NCBI RefSeq assembly: GCF_000153165.2
Contig: NC_014472.1
Coordinates: forward strand, 62,001 to 126,000
Reading direction: 5' to 3'
Length of the DNA: 64,000 nt
From: Maribacter sp. HTCC2170
GTDB taxonomy: Bacteria; Bacteroidota; Bacteroidia; Flavobacteriales; Flavobacteriaceae
Below the pieces are notes generated by a model. That model worked only from the letters and a program-made list of their open reading frames with translations. It made no database searches and had not been told where the DNA came from. The position numbers and the translations under genes were made by a program. Positions 1-8,886 of this stretch are shown in pieces. Numbering within the stretch: position 1 is the first letter of the stretch; each line of letters starts with the position of its first letter.

Positions 1-2132
1 GTGAATTCAATGGGGCAAAAAATCCTGAAGAACTTTTAGGGAAAACAGATTTTGACTTTCTAGACAAAAAATCTGCTCAATTATCAGCTGATGAGGAGTA
101 CAAAGTGATGGACTCGCTTATACCTATATTAGCTAGAGAGGATATCTGTAAAACTAAAGATGGAAAAGAGACTCTCTTTTTGGGCTCAAAAATTCCACTT
201 TTAAATGAAGATAATGAGGTAGCTGGTATAATCGGAATGTCTTTGGACATTACGGAAAAAAGGGATGCCGAAATAAAACTCGAAGAAAAAGACAGGTACT
301 TCAGAAGCATTTTTAATTCCTCTTATCAATTTACAGGAATTCTTGACATCGATGGCACTCTTTTAGAAATCAATGACACTGCACTTGATTTTGCAAATAA
401 AAAATTAGAAGACATAGTAGGTAAAAAATTCTGGGACGCCTATTGGTGGCCCATACCAGATTTTGTAAAAGGAGGGTTAAAACAGGTGGTGAAATCAGCT
501 GCCAAAGGTGAATTCATGCGAAGTGAGATTAAAGTTCTAGACAAGGATAAAAATCCTATTCCGGTCGATTTTTCACTAAAGCCCATTTACAATGACAATA
601 ACAAAGTCGTTTCTCTGCTAGCTGAAGGTAGAATGATTACTGAAATGGTTGCAGCCAGAGACAAAATAAAAGAGAGCGAACAAAAATTTAGGACATTATA
701 TGTAATGTCACCGATTAGTTTCATTTTGTACGATTATGAAACTGGGAGAATTTTAGATTTCAACCCCTCTTTTGAAAATATTTCTGGATATGATAAAACA
801 AATATTGATGAGATTGTTTTTTGGGATTTTCTAAAAAATACCAATAACCAAAACAAAGAGCAGATTAACCTCGAACTAGAAAACAATGGAGCTTTTGGCC
901 CATTTGAAGAAAAAATCATCAATAAAGATGGTAAAGAATATTCAGTGATTATAAATAAATCATTGATCGTAAATAGAAAAGGAGAAAAATTAGTTTGGAC
1001 AATAATTCAGGATATTTCTGAATCGGTGAAAAAAGAGCAGCAAATAAGAGAAGAACGAAAACTATTAAAAACACTGATTGACAATTTACCATTAAACGTA
1101 TATATAAAGGATACCCAGTCAAGAAAAATTTTGGTCAATCAGGCAGAATGTGATTATCTGGGCGTGGACAGTGAGGAGGAACTCTTAGGGAAGAGTGATT
1201 TTGATTTATATGATAAGAAAACGGCTCAAGAATTTCGTAATGAGGACCTGGGGGTAATTAGTACCTTAAAACCAATACTTGGACAAGAGACCATTAAAAA
1301 GAAAAAAGACGGGACCATTAGTACTTTTCTAAGCTCTAAAATCCCTTTAAAAGGGGAAGACGGAAGTGTAACTGGATTAGTTGGAATTAGTCTAGACATA
1401 TCTGAGTTAAAGCAAAAAGAGGAAGAACTTAGAGGTTTAATAAATGTTACCTCTTTACAAAACAAGAAACTTTTGGAATTTGCCCATATAGTTTCCCATA
1501 ATTTAAGATCACACTCCGCAAATTTTTCTATGCTCTTAGAATTCTTGATCAATGAGAAAAATGAGACTGAGAGAAACAACATAATTAAAATGCTTGAAGA
1601 TGCATCCAATAATTTACTTGAAACCTTAGAAAACCTTAATCAGGTTCTTGCAATTAGCACAAACATCAACTTAAAAAAGAAATCAATAAATCTGAATAAA
1701 AAAATAAATAAGGTAACGAATAAACTTGATGGGCTACTTAAGAAGAAAAAAGTAAAAATTTACAACAAAATTTCGGATGATGTTTACATACCTACCATCC
1801 CTACATATGTCGAAAGTATTTTGGTGAATTTTATTACCAACGCCATTAAATACAAATCCCCAAAGCGAGACCCGGTTATCAAATTAAGTACCGAAAGTAA
1901 AAATGGGTTTACCATTCTGAGCATTGAGGACAATGGACTTGGAATAGATTTAAAAAAATATGGTGATAAACTATTCGGAATGTACAAGACCTTCCACAAT
2001 ACCAATGGATCTAGAGGCATTGGACTTTACATCACGAAAAATCAAATAGAGGCAATGAACGGAAAAGTAACCGTATCAAGTACAGTTGGATCTGGAACAA
2101 CATTTAATATTTATTTCAATGAAGAAAATTAA
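1..2132 (+). CDS. Multi-PAS sensor histidine kinase (5' end outside window)
   Basis: The reading frame is open from base 3, so the gene begins upstream of the window. The first ~85 codons are the end of a PAS domain, closely matching a later one (ELLGKTDFDF versus ELLGKSDFDL). Further PAS domains lie at about 285-640, 660-1030 and 1045-1410. A dimerisation/phosphoacceptor helix follows with the likely phospho-His in VSHNLRSHSANF (about 1495). The ATPase domain spans about 1790-2120, with N box NFITNAIKY, G1 box DNGLGID and G2 box SRGIGLYI. No membrane segment is visible, so the visible part looks cytosolic. Its stop overlaps the response regulator start by 14 bp, so the two likely form a co-translated two-component pair. 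The ligand is unknown. Confidence 0.92.
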   Translation, partial: EFNGAKNPEELLGKTDFDFLDKKSAQLSADEEYKVMDSLIPILAREDICKTKDGKETLFLGSKIPLLNEDNEVAGIIGMSLDITEKRDAEIKLEEKDRYFRSIFNSSYQFTGILDIDGTLLEINDTALDFANKKLEDIVGKKFWDAYWWPIPDFVKGGLKQVVKSAAKGEFMRSEIKVLDKDKNPIPVDFSLKPIYNDNNKVVSLLAEGRMITEMVAARDKIKESEQKFRTLYVMSPISFILYDYETGRILDFNPSFENISGYDKTNIDEIVFWDFLKNTNNQNKEQINLELENNGAFGPFEEKIINKDGKEYSVIINKSLIVNRKGEKLVWTIIQDISESVKKEQQIREERKLLKTLIDNLPLNVYIKDTQSRKILVNQAECDYLGVDSEEELLGKSDFDLYDKKTAQEFRNEDLGVISTLKPILGQETIKKKKDGTISTFLSSKIPLKGEDGSVTGLVGISLDISELKQKEEELRGLINVTSLQNKKLLEFAHIVSHNLRSHSANFSMLLEFLINEKNETERNNIIKMLEDASNNLLETLENLNQVLAISTNINLKKKSINLNKKINKVTNKLDGLLKKKKVKIYNKISDDVYIPTIPTYVESILVNFITNAIKYKSPKRDPVIKLSTESKNGFTILSIEDNGLGIDLKKYGDKLFGMYKTFHNTNGSRGIGLYITKNQIEAMNGKVTVSSTVGSGTTFNIYFNEEN

Positions 2133-2523
2133 TTCAATTTTTATAGTAGATGATGATCCAATTATGGTTTTCGGAATTCGGAAAATGCTTAATTCGATAG
2201 AATGTAATACCATTAGCACTTTCGGAAATGGTAAATTAGCCATTGATGGCATAAAAAAGGCAATGAATGACGGCAACCCTGTTCCCGAAATTATTTTCTT
2301 GGATATCAATATGCCAATTATGGATGGATGGCAATTCTTAGAAGATTTTGTAGAACTCCCTATAAAGGAAAAAGTCCGGATTAATATTGTGACTTCTTCA
2401 ATCGACCCTATAGACCATCAAAATTGGGCGAATTATAATGAAAGAACACATCATATGATATCTTTCAACACTAAGCCTGTTAGCAGAGCCGAGATAATTG
2501 ATATAACAAGACCTGTCGAATAA
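2119..2523 (+). CDS. Single-domain response regulator
   Basis: This is a stand-alone receiver domain of 134 residues with no output domain. The acidic pocket is in IVDDDP (residues 9-14), the phospho-acceptor Asp is D62 in FLDINMP, the switch Thr/Ser lies in NIVTSS, and the conserved Lys is in NTKPV. I chose the ATG at 2119 because the protein then starts directly at the first beta strand; an in-frame start at 2086 would add residues with no receiver homology. The 14-bp overlap with the upstream kinase implies translational coupling. Without a DNA-binding domain it probably acts through protein contacts or a phosphorelay. Confidence 0.9.
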   Translation: MKKINSIFIVDDDPIMVFGIRKMLNSIECNTISTFGNGKLAIDGIKKAMNDGNPVPEIIFLDINMPIMDGWQFLEDFVELPIKEKVRINIVTSSIDPIDHQNWANYNERTHHMISFNTKPVSRAEIIDITRPVE

Positions 2524-2551
2524 AACCCAAAAAGTTTGAAAGATTAAAATA

Positions 2552-3139
2552 TCATTCCCCGAACAGAGATTTGATATTTACGTAAGAATTGGTAAGGGCT
2601 TTTTTTATTTTTTTTGGGCCTTTCCATTTTACCTTCTCTATTCCCTCACTTTTCTGCCCTTTCAATTCACCGTCGTAGGAGGTTTTCATGGCATACCAAT
2701 GTACTTCTTTCAATTTAAACTGCCCATTGCGTTTAAAAATATGGTAAGTTGTTCTCAGAAAGTTTTCGATTTTAAGTTTTTTAACCCCAGTCTCTTCCTC
2801 AACTTCTCTAATGGCACACTCTTCAATTGTCTCTCCCTTATCAAGTTTTCCTTTCGGCAAATCCCATTTATCATTGCGGTAAATAAATAGAACCTTACCT
2901 TCTTTGTTTGTAACAACCCCCCCAGCTGCTACTACTCTCGGAATGTTTTTACAGAATTTTTTTAATAATTCCTCATGGTTGGGATGATAAATGTAAGCTT
3001 CATTTATCTTTTTCTTGGACAACAGACCAATGGCTTCCTGTATAGATTCCCCATTTAACAGAAAGTATTTGCTGTTGGTTATTTCAGATAGATTATTTGT
3101 TAAAATCAGAGGTAATTCTTTAACAAAAACTTTATACAT
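2552..3139 (-). CDS. Nudix hydrolase
   Basis: This hydrolyses a nucleoside diphosphate linked to another group; the substrate cannot be read from the sequence. The complete Nudix box is at about residues 97-119: G97, E103 and REVEEETGV. WDLPKGKL just before it is typical of the family. About 70 N-terminal residues form an extra domain that often accompanies Bacteroidota Nudix proteins. I prefer the start at 3139 (MYKVFVKE) over the one at 3166, because the latter would run into pyrE, which reads the other way. With this choice only 7 bp separate the two divergent starts. Confidence 0.88.
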   Translation of the reverse strand: MYKVFVKELPLILTNNLSEITNSKYFLLNGESIQEAIGLLSKKKINEAYIYHPNHEELLKKFCKNIPRVVAAGGVVTNKEGKVLFIYRNDKWDLPKGKLDKGETIEECAIREVEEETGVKKLKIENFLRTTYHIFKRNGQFKLKEVHWYAMKTSYDGELKGQKSEGIEKVKWKGPKKIKKALTNSYVNIKSLFGE

Positions 3140-3146
3140 TTGCTTA

Positions 3147-3788
3147 ATGGTTTTAGACAAAAACACCGCAAAAAAAACTGCAGAGCTTCTATTGCAAATT
3201 AATGCAATTAAGTTGAATCCTGAAAATCCTTTTACTTGGGCTTCAGGATGGAAATCACCAATCTATTGTGACAATAGAATAATATTATCCTATACCATGA
3301 TTCGCAATTTTGTACGCGAAGAAATGGCCAAACAGGTTGAAAATCTTTATGGTAAACCTGATGTCATAGCCGGTGTAGCCACTGGCGCCATTGGAATTGG
3401 GGCTTTGGTTGCTGATTATATGGGATTGCCTTTCATTTACGTACGACCAGAACCAAAATCTCATGGCAGACAAAACCAAATAGAGGGTTATTTAGAACCA
3501 AACCAAACTGTAGTTGTAATCGAGGATTTAATAAGTACTGGCAAAAGTAGTCTGAATGCTGTTGACGCACTTGAAGCTTCCCAAGCCAATATCAAAGGTA
3601 TGCTTGCCATTTTTACTTATGGATTTGATGTGGCCGACGCAAATTTCGCTGAAAAAAAGCTTGAGTTACATACTTTATCTGATTATAACCATTTAATTGA
3701 ACAAGCTTCGGAAACAGGCTATATAAAAGAAGAACAACTAAAAACATTGATGGAGTGGCGTAAAAAACCCTCAGAATGGCAACAATAA
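3147..3788 (+). CDS. pyrE: Orotate phosphoribosyltransferase
   Basis: This transfers ribose-5-phosphate from PRPP to orotate in UMP synthesis. The PRPP-binding loop VVVIEDLISTGKSS is at residues 122-135, and the N-terminal PFTWASGWKSPIYCDNR segment is typical of OPRTases. At 213 residues it has the usual length. The ATG at 3147 was chosen because homology starts there; an upstream in-frame start lies inside the opposing Nudix gene. A TACATTTG (3135-3142) sits only 4 bp before the ATG, so the mRNA could be nearly leaderless. A SRPBCC protein follows 7 bp downstream and is probably co-transcribed. Confidence 0.95.
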   Translation: MVLDKNTAKKTAELLLQINAIKLNPENPFTWASGWKSPIYCDNRIILSYTMIRNFVREEMAKQVENLYGKPDVIAGVATGAIGIGALVADYMGLPFIYVRPEPKSHGRQNQIEGYLEPNQTVVVIEDLISTGKSSLNAVDALEASQANIKGMLAIFTYGFDVADANFAEKKLELHTLSDYNHLIEQASETGYIKEEQLKTLMEWRKKPSEWQQ

Positions 3789-3795
3789 TTAAAAC

Positions 3796-4188
3796 ATGCA
3801 TATAGAAACTCCTAAAAGGACCGTAAATAAAAGTAGTCAAGAAGTATTTGAATTTTTGACCAAGCTCGAGAATTTTGAAAAATTGATGCCGGAAAATATA
3901 GATAAATTCGAAGTCATCAACGAGGACCGTTTTCTCTTTGCACTTAAAGGAATGCCCGAAATTGTGCTTCAGCGAAATGAGCAACACCCTAATAATAAAA
4001 TAGTTTTAGGCGCAGCAAGTGATAAATTGCCCTTTACCCTGACGGCTGACATTATTGAACTTGGAGAGAATGAAAGTGAAATCATCTTGAGTTTTGCAGG
4101 TGAGTTCAATGCAATGATGGCCATGATGATTAAATCGCCCATTACTAAATTCATGGGCACCTTATCAGAAAATTTAGATTCAATTTAA
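3796..4188 (+). CDS. SRPBCC (START/polyketide-cyclase-like) protein
   Basis: This 130-residue cytosolic protein fits a small SRPBCC fold. It has the N-terminal pattern of a strand followed by a helix (SSQEVFEFLTKLENFEKLMP), a central beta sheet, and a long C-terminal helix. Such proteins bind hydrophobic ligands in an inner cavity; no ligand can be named here. It lies 7 bp after pyrE on the same strand and converges on birA, from which it is separated by a single base pair. No catalytic residues are recognisable. Confidence 0.75.
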   Translation: MHIETPKRTVNKSSQEVFEFLTKLENFEKLMPENIDKFEVINEDRFLFALKGMPEIVLQRNEQHPNNKIVLGAASDKLPFTLTADIIELGENESEIILSFAGEFNAMMAMMIKSPITKFMGTLSENLDSI

Positions 4189-4189
4189 A

Positions 4190-4921
4190 TCAATACAAAA
4201 GGGTTATTTCTTTTAGATTAAATTCTTTTGAAACTTCATCTTCTAGGGCAACCATAAGTTTTCCTTCTTTAGAGATACCGCGAATAATCCCAGTGAACAT
4301 TTCACCTTCTTTGGATTTAAAAGTTGAGGGTTTGTCTTTTCTGAATAATAATTGAGTGTATTCCTCTTCTAATTCGAGGGTTCCTTCAAGTTGGCATCTT
4401 TCAAAGATTAGCTTCAATTCCTGTGTTATTGAATTCAAAACAGGTTCCAAATCAAAGGATTTACCTAGTGATAATTTCAAAGAAGTTACTTTTGGTAGAT
4501 CATTGAATGAAATTTGGTTCACATTCAAGCCAATACCGATAACTGAGGCGTGAATACGATTACCAGCGAGAATATTCTCAATTAAAATTCCACAAATCTT
4601 CGCATTACCTGACAGAATGTCGTTAGGCCACTTGACTTTTAAATTGGGTATGTTCAACTTTTTAAGAGCAGAATAAATTGCTAATGACACGCAAATATTC
4701 AACATGAACAGATTTGGAAAATTAACTGAACTCATTTTCTTTAAAACACTAAATGTCAGATTCTTACCAGGTTCTGAATCCCAGATAGTACCCAACTGTC
4801 CTCTACCCATAGTTTGATCATTGGCAATTACTACCGTAAAATCTTCTAAAGAATGTGAACCCATTAAATCTTTTAAGTAAAGATTTGTAGAGTCCGTGGC
4901 ACTAAGTTTGATTATCTGCAT
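4190..4921 (-). CDS. birA: Biotin--[acetyl-CoA-carboxylase] ligase, lacking the repressor domain
   Basis: This activates biotin to biotinyl-AMP and attaches it to the biotin carboxyl carrier protein. The biotin/ATP-binding motif GRGQLGTIW is at residues 39-47 and KWPNDI, with the conserved Lys, at 97-102. A short C-terminal SH3-like domain follows (SKEGEMFTGIIRGIS). At 243 residues it has no N-terminal winged helix, so unlike E. coli BirA it cannot act as a repressor. It is divergent from rsfS with about 93 bp between starts. Confidence 0.93.
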   Translation of the reverse strand: MQIIKLSATDSTNLYLKDLMGSHSLEDFTVVIANDQTMGRGQLGTIWDSEPGKNLTFSVLKKMSSVNFPNLFMLNICVSLAIYSALKKLNIPNLKVKWPNDILSGNAKICGILIENILAGNRIHASVIGIGLNVNQISFNDLPKVTSLKLSLGKSFDLEPVLNSITQELKLIFERCQLEGTLELEEEYTQLLFRKDKPSTFKSKEGEMFTGIIRGISKEGKLMVALEDEVSKEFNLKEITLLY

Positions 4922-4987
4922 GTAATACCCAATATGAGAAAGTAGAATCTAATGTTAAAAACTAGGGTTAAAAGAACAAAAAAATAA

Positions 4988-4995
4988 TAACTTTG
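4988..4995 (+). promoter_or_regulatory. Putative -7 element of the rsfS-ftsH promoter
   Basis: TAACTTTG matches the Bacteroidota -7 consensus TAnnTTTG and lies 19 bp before the rsfS ATG. No convincing -33 TTTG was found at the expected distance, so this rests on one element and its position. Confidence 0.45.
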
Positions 4996-5014
4996 TATAA
5001 ACTAAAATTATTGA

Positions 5015-5392
5015 ATGCAAAAAAGGAAAGCTAGTGCAGATGAGTTAATTGCATTAATTTTACAGGGAATAGAAGAAGTAAAAGGGCACGATATAAATTT
5101 ACTGGACCTAAGAGAAATAGAAAATACCGTATGTGACTACTTTATTATTTGTAATGGTACTTCGAACACTCATGTAAATGCAATAGTAGGTTCAATCCAA
5201 AAAACAGTTAGTAAAGCTATTAAAGACAAACCGTGGCATGTAGAAGGTGAGGATAATGCAGAGTGGGTGTTAATGGATTATGTTAATGTAGTAGTACATG
5301 TTTTCCAAAAACAAATTAGGGAATACTACGATATTGAGGGTCTTTGGGGTGACGCCAAATTCACGGTAATTGAAAGTAGTGTAAATCAGTAA
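5015..5392 (+). CDS. rsfS: Ribosomal silencing factor RsfS
   Basis: This binds ribosomal protein uL14 and blocks joining of 30S and 50S subunits under poor nutrition (family knowledge). The protein has 125 residues, the usual size. Family hallmarks are DLLDLREIENTVCDYFIIC, WHVEGEDNAEWVLMDYVNVVVHVF and REYYDIEGLWGDA. The ftsH start is 9 bp downstream, so the two are probably one transcript, an arrangement common in Bacteroidota. Confidence 0.94.
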   Translation: MQKRKASADELIALILQGIEEVKGHDINLLDLREIENTVCDYFIICNGTSNTHVNAIVGSIQKTVSKAIKDKPWHVEGEDNAEWVLMDYVNVVVHVFQKQIREYYDIEGLWGDAKFTVIESSVNQ

Positions 5393-5401
5393 AAAAAAAG
5401 A

Positions 5402-7411
5402 ATGGCAAAAGATAATAATACAACTCCCAAAAAACCTAAATTCAGTTCATGGTGGATCTATGGATTAATAGCAGTGTTTTTAATTGGTTTTCAATTTATC
5501 GGGGGGGGCAACTTAGCTAACACCAAAAAAACAACCACATCAGAATTACAAGAGTATTTGAGGAATGGTGATATTGAAAAAATAATTATCATTACCAATA
5601 CCGACCAAGCCAAGGTATTTTTGACAGATGAAGCCCTTCAAAAGGCGGTTCATAAAGAAGTTGCAGAAAAACCTTTCTTACCCTCAACGGGTGCAATACC
5701 GCAATATATATTGGACTTTGGAGATCTTCAGATTTTTCAAAATGAAATTACAGAGATAAAAAAAGCTGAAAGCCTGGATACAGTTGTTGAATTCGACAAG
5801 GAATCAAATTATCTGGGTGAGCTTTTGTTAGGTATACTCCCATTTGTTCTGATTATTGGTATCTGGATATATCTTATGCGCAGAATGTCTGGCGGCGGAG
5901 GTGGTGGTGCCGGAGGGCAAATATTCAACATAGGCAAATCAAAAGCTAAATTATTCGATGAAAAAACTGACACTCGTACTTCATTTAAGGACGTTGCTGG
6001 TTTGGAAGGAGCAAAAGAAGAAGTTGAAGAAATCGTAGAATTTTTAAGAAATCCTGATAAGTACACTTCTTTGGGAGGGAAAATTCCAAAGGGAGCTTTA
6101 TTGGTCGGACCTCCAGGAACCGGTAAAACTTTATTGGCTAAAGCCGTTGCTGGTGAGGCCAAAGTACCGTTCTTTTCTCTTTCTGGTTCAGATTTTGTTG
6201 AAATGTTCGTGGGTGTGGGTGCATCTAGAGTTAGAGATTTATTCAAACAAGCCAAAGACAAATCTCCGGCAATAATATTTATAGATGAGATTGATGCAAT
6301 TGGTAGAGCTAGAGGTAAAAACAATTTTACAGGTTCTAACGATGAGCGCGAAAATACCCTGAATCAACTATTGACAGAAATGGACGGGTTTGGGACCAAT
6401 ACCAATGTAATTGTTCTGGCAGCCACAAACCGAGCAGATGTCTTGGACAAAGCTTTGATGCGTGCTGGTCGTTTCGACAGGCAGATTTATGTTGATTTAC
6501 CCGATATAAGGGAACGAAAAGAGATTTTCGAAGTTCATTTAAGGCCTATAAAAACTGCCGAGACTTTAGATTTGGATTTCTTGGCAAGACAAACACCCGG
6601 TTTCTCAGGCGCGGACATAGCGAATGTTTGTAACGAAGCAGCGCTAATTGCTGCCCGTAAAGAGAAAAAAGCTGTAAGCAAGCAAGATTTTTTGGATGCC
6701 GTCGATAGGATTGTTGGCGGTCTTGAGAAAAAGAACAAAATAATAACTGCTGGAGAAAAAAAGACTATTGCTTATCACGAGGCTGGCCATGCTACTACGA
6801 GTTGGATGCTAGAACATGCTGCACCCTTGGTAAAAGTCACCATTGTTCCTCGAGGACAATCATTAGGTGCGGCTTGGTATTTACCTGAAGAGAGACTTAT
6901 TGTTCGACCCGAACAAATGTTAGATGAAATGTGTGCCACCTTAGGTGGTAGAGCAGCCGAAAAAGTAATATTTGACCAAATATCTACAGGAGCACTTAGT
7001 GATCTTGAGAAAGTAACAAAACAGGCCAGGGCTATGGTGACCGTTTATGGACTGAATGATGAAATAGGAAATCTTACCTATTATGATTCCTCAGGTCAGA
7101 ACGAATATGGTTTCACAAAACCTTATAGCGAAGAAACTGCCAGGAAAATTGATGCAGAGATTTCGCAGATTATTGAGGAGCAATACAAACGAGCCATTGA
7201 TGTGCTGGAAAAAAACAAGGATAAACTAACTGAATTGGCTGAGCGTCTTTTAGAGAAAGAAGTTATTTTCAAGGAAGATTTGGAAAAGATTTTCGGGAAA
7301 AGACCATTTGACAAGGCGTTTGATGAAAAAGGGCAGGAAGTTACTAAGGAAGAATCCAAAACAGATGAGGATACTTCAACCATAGAGGAGAAAGAAAAAG
7401 AAAATAAATAG
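5402..7411 (+). CDS. ftsH: ATP-dependent zinc metalloprotease FtsH
   Basis: This membrane-anchored AAA+ protease extracts and degrades misassembled membrane proteins and some soluble regulators. Two membrane segments, at about residues 17-36 and 139-158, flank a periplasmic domain. The AAA module has Walker A GPPGTGKT (236-243), Walker B IIFIDEID (291-298) and the second region of homology up to RAGRFDR (354-360). The zinc protease motif HEAGH is at 459-463. The end is an acidic Lys/Glu-rich tail. The 669-residue length is normal. A glycine-rich linker (SGGGGGGAGG) follows the second membrane helix. Confidence 0.97.
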   Translation: MAKDNNTTPKKPKFSSWWIYGLIAVFLIGFQFIGGGNLANTKKTTTSELQEYLRNGDIEKIIIITNTDQAKVFLTDEALQKAVHKEVAEKPFLPSTGAIPQYILDFGDLQIFQNEITEIKKAESLDTVVEFDKESNYLGELLLGILPFVLIIGIWIYLMRRMSGGGGGGAGGQIFNIGKSKAKLFDEKTDTRTSFKDVAGLEGAKEEVEEIVEFLRNPDKYTSLGGKIPKGALLVGPPGTGKTLLAKAVAGEAKVPFFSLSGSDFVEMFVGVGASRVRDLFKQAKDKSPAIIFIDEIDAIGRARGKNNFTGSNDERENTLNQLLTEMDGFGTNTNVIVLAATNRADVLDKALMRAGRFDRQIYVDLPDIRERKEIFEVHLRPIKTAETLDLDFLARQTPGFSGADIANVCNEAALIAARKEKKAVSKQDFLDAVDRIVGGLEKKNKIITAGEKKTIAYHEAGHATTSWMLEHAAPLVKVTIVPRGQSLGAAWYLPEERLIVRPEQMLDEMCATLGGRAAEKVIFDQISTGALSDLEKVTKQARAMVTVYGLNDEIGNLTYYDSSGQNEYGFTKPYSEETARKIDAEISQIIEEQYKRAIDVLEKNKDKLTELAERLLEKEVIFKEDLEKIFGKRPFDKAFDEKGQEVTKEESKTDEDTSTIEEKEKENK

Positions 7412-7469
7412 GTACATTTTACGTTGTTCTAACATATACTGAACACGATAAGAAGCTTTAATTAAGTTA

Positions 7470-8081
7470 ATGGGGCTAATTGATAAACTTTTTGGTGGTG
7501 GAAAGAAAAAGGTTTCTAAGGAAACAGCAGAAACCCGAGGGGTTCATATGCCTGATTTGAACATTCCTGTAGACGAAAAATTCACCATTCACTTTAAAAA
7601 TAATGGCGGTAAGTTTATTTACTGCGATTCATTTCAGGAGATATCAGAAGCGCTTAAAAACATTGTCATAGAAAATAGTTGGGAAAATCAACCTTTCTTT
7701 GCCATGAATCCTATGCTTGAAGATAGGTTTGCCAAGGAAACAATAAGCTTTACACATAAAACCAAAGAAAGTGAAGTATTCTTCACAACTTGTGAGCATT
7801 TGATAGCACAAAATGGTTCTATCTTAGTTTGCTCCAACCAGTTGATGGAAAAGAAACTCAATGAGCTCCCTGGCAATGTTATTGTTTTTGCGACTACAAG
7901 TCAACTTGTTGAATCCATTGGTGAAGGCTTAAAGAAAATTAAAAAGAAATACGGGCATAGTATTCCAGCGAACATAACTACGTTAAAGCACTTTCAGGCC
8001 ACAAACGAAAACTCAAATGATTTTTTAACATACGGTAGCAGCTCCAAAAATTTGTACCTTTTACTTTTGGAAGATCTATAG
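7470..8081 (+). CDS. LUD-domain (LutC/YkgG-like) protein
   Basis: This 203-residue protein resembles the LUD fold of lactate-utilisation proteins. It has a central alternating beta/alpha region with NGSILVCSNQLMEKKLNELPGN-type strands and a C-terminal segment ending SSSKNLYLLLLEDL. No Fe-S cysteine motif is present, so it is not an LutB-type electron carrier. It sits 58 bp after ftsH and 1 bp before cdsA; this position between the protease and phospholipid genes points to a conserved but unproved role unrelated to lactate growth. Confidence 0.7.
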   Translation: MGLIDKLFGGGKKKVSKETAETRGVHMPDLNIPVDEKFTIHFKNNGGKFIYCDSFQEISEALKNIVIENSWENQPFFAMNPMLEDRFAKETISFTHKTKESEVFFTTCEHLIAQNGSILVCSNQLMEKKLNELPGNVIVFATTSQLVESIGEGLKKIKKKYGHSIPANITTLKHFQATNENSNDFLTYGSSSKNLYLLLLEDL

Positions 8082-8082
8082 T

Positions 8083-8886
8083 ATGAAAGAAGTTTTAAGA
8101 AGAGCACTTTCCGGAGCCGTGTACATTATCCTATTACTTTCGGCAGTATTCCTTAGTTCAGACGCTTTTGATTTTTTATTCATGACATTTGGGCTGGCCT
8201 GTTTATATGAATACAAAAGATTGGTACATCTCAAGGGGTATCATATTTTTATTGCTTACTTGGCTTTATGGTGGGCATTTATTTATTTAGTACATGATAA
8301 ATGGCTCATTAATATATTAATGTTCCTTACGATTTCAATGAATATTGCTTTGCTCTTTTTTCTGTTTTCAAAAAAAGAAAGGCCTTTCAATTTTTTTCAA
8401 AAGTTTATAATTGGTCTATTCTATATTGGAGGAGGATGTATTTTTTTGACAATGATTCCTTACAAAGACAATGAATTTGCCAAATTATTGATTATGGGCA
8501 TTTTCATAATGATATGGGTAAATGATTCTTTCGCTTATCTAGTTGGAAGCACCATTGGTCGCAACAAACTATTCACTGCAGTATCTCCTAAAAAGACCAT
8601 TGAGGGCACATTAGGAGGGTTAGTGTTTACATTTGTTGCAGCATACTTTTTGGGCAAATATGAACCTATAATCAGCCCGTTACAATGGATGATCCTGGCA
8701 GCGGTAATAGTGATTTTTGGAACTCTAGGGGATTTAATAGAATCAAAATTCAAAAGGTCAGCAGGAGTTAAAGACAGCGGGGCTATATTACCAGGGCATG
8801 GCGGAATGCTAGACCGTTTAGACAGTATGGTTTTTGCTGCACCTTTTGCATATTTAACACTTAATATTTTCGCTTATGTTTCATAG
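8083..8886 (+). CDS. cdsA: Phosphatidate cytidylyltransferase
   Basis: This makes CDP-diacylglycerol from phosphatidic acid and CTP, the branch point for membrane phospholipids. It is a polytopic membrane protein of 267 residues with about eight hydrophobic segments. The C-terminal CdsA signature runs from GDLIESKFKRSAGVKDSG to LPGHGGMLDRLDS, including the Asp residues that hold Mg2+ and the nucleotide. The end overlaps the psd start by 11 bp, so the two enzymes are translationally coupled. Confidence 0.95.
   Translation: MKEVLRRALSGAVYIILLLSAVFLSSDAFDFLFMTFGLACLYEYKRLVHLKGYHIFIAYLALWWAFIYLVHDKWLINILMFLTISMNIALLFFLFSKKERPFNFFQKFIIGLFYIGGGCIFLTMIPYKDNEFAKLLIMGIFIMIWVNDSFAYLVGSTIGRNKLFTAVSPKKTIEGTLGGLVFTFVAAYFLGKYEPIISPLQWMILAAVIVIFGTLGDLIESKFKRSAGVKDSGAILPGHGGMLDRLDSMVFAAPFAYLTLNIFAYVS

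Noticed and set aside
3015-3146. Longer pyrE start at 3015
   Set aside because: The extra 44 residues lie inside the opposing Nudix gene and have no resemblance to OPRTases; the family start is at 3147.
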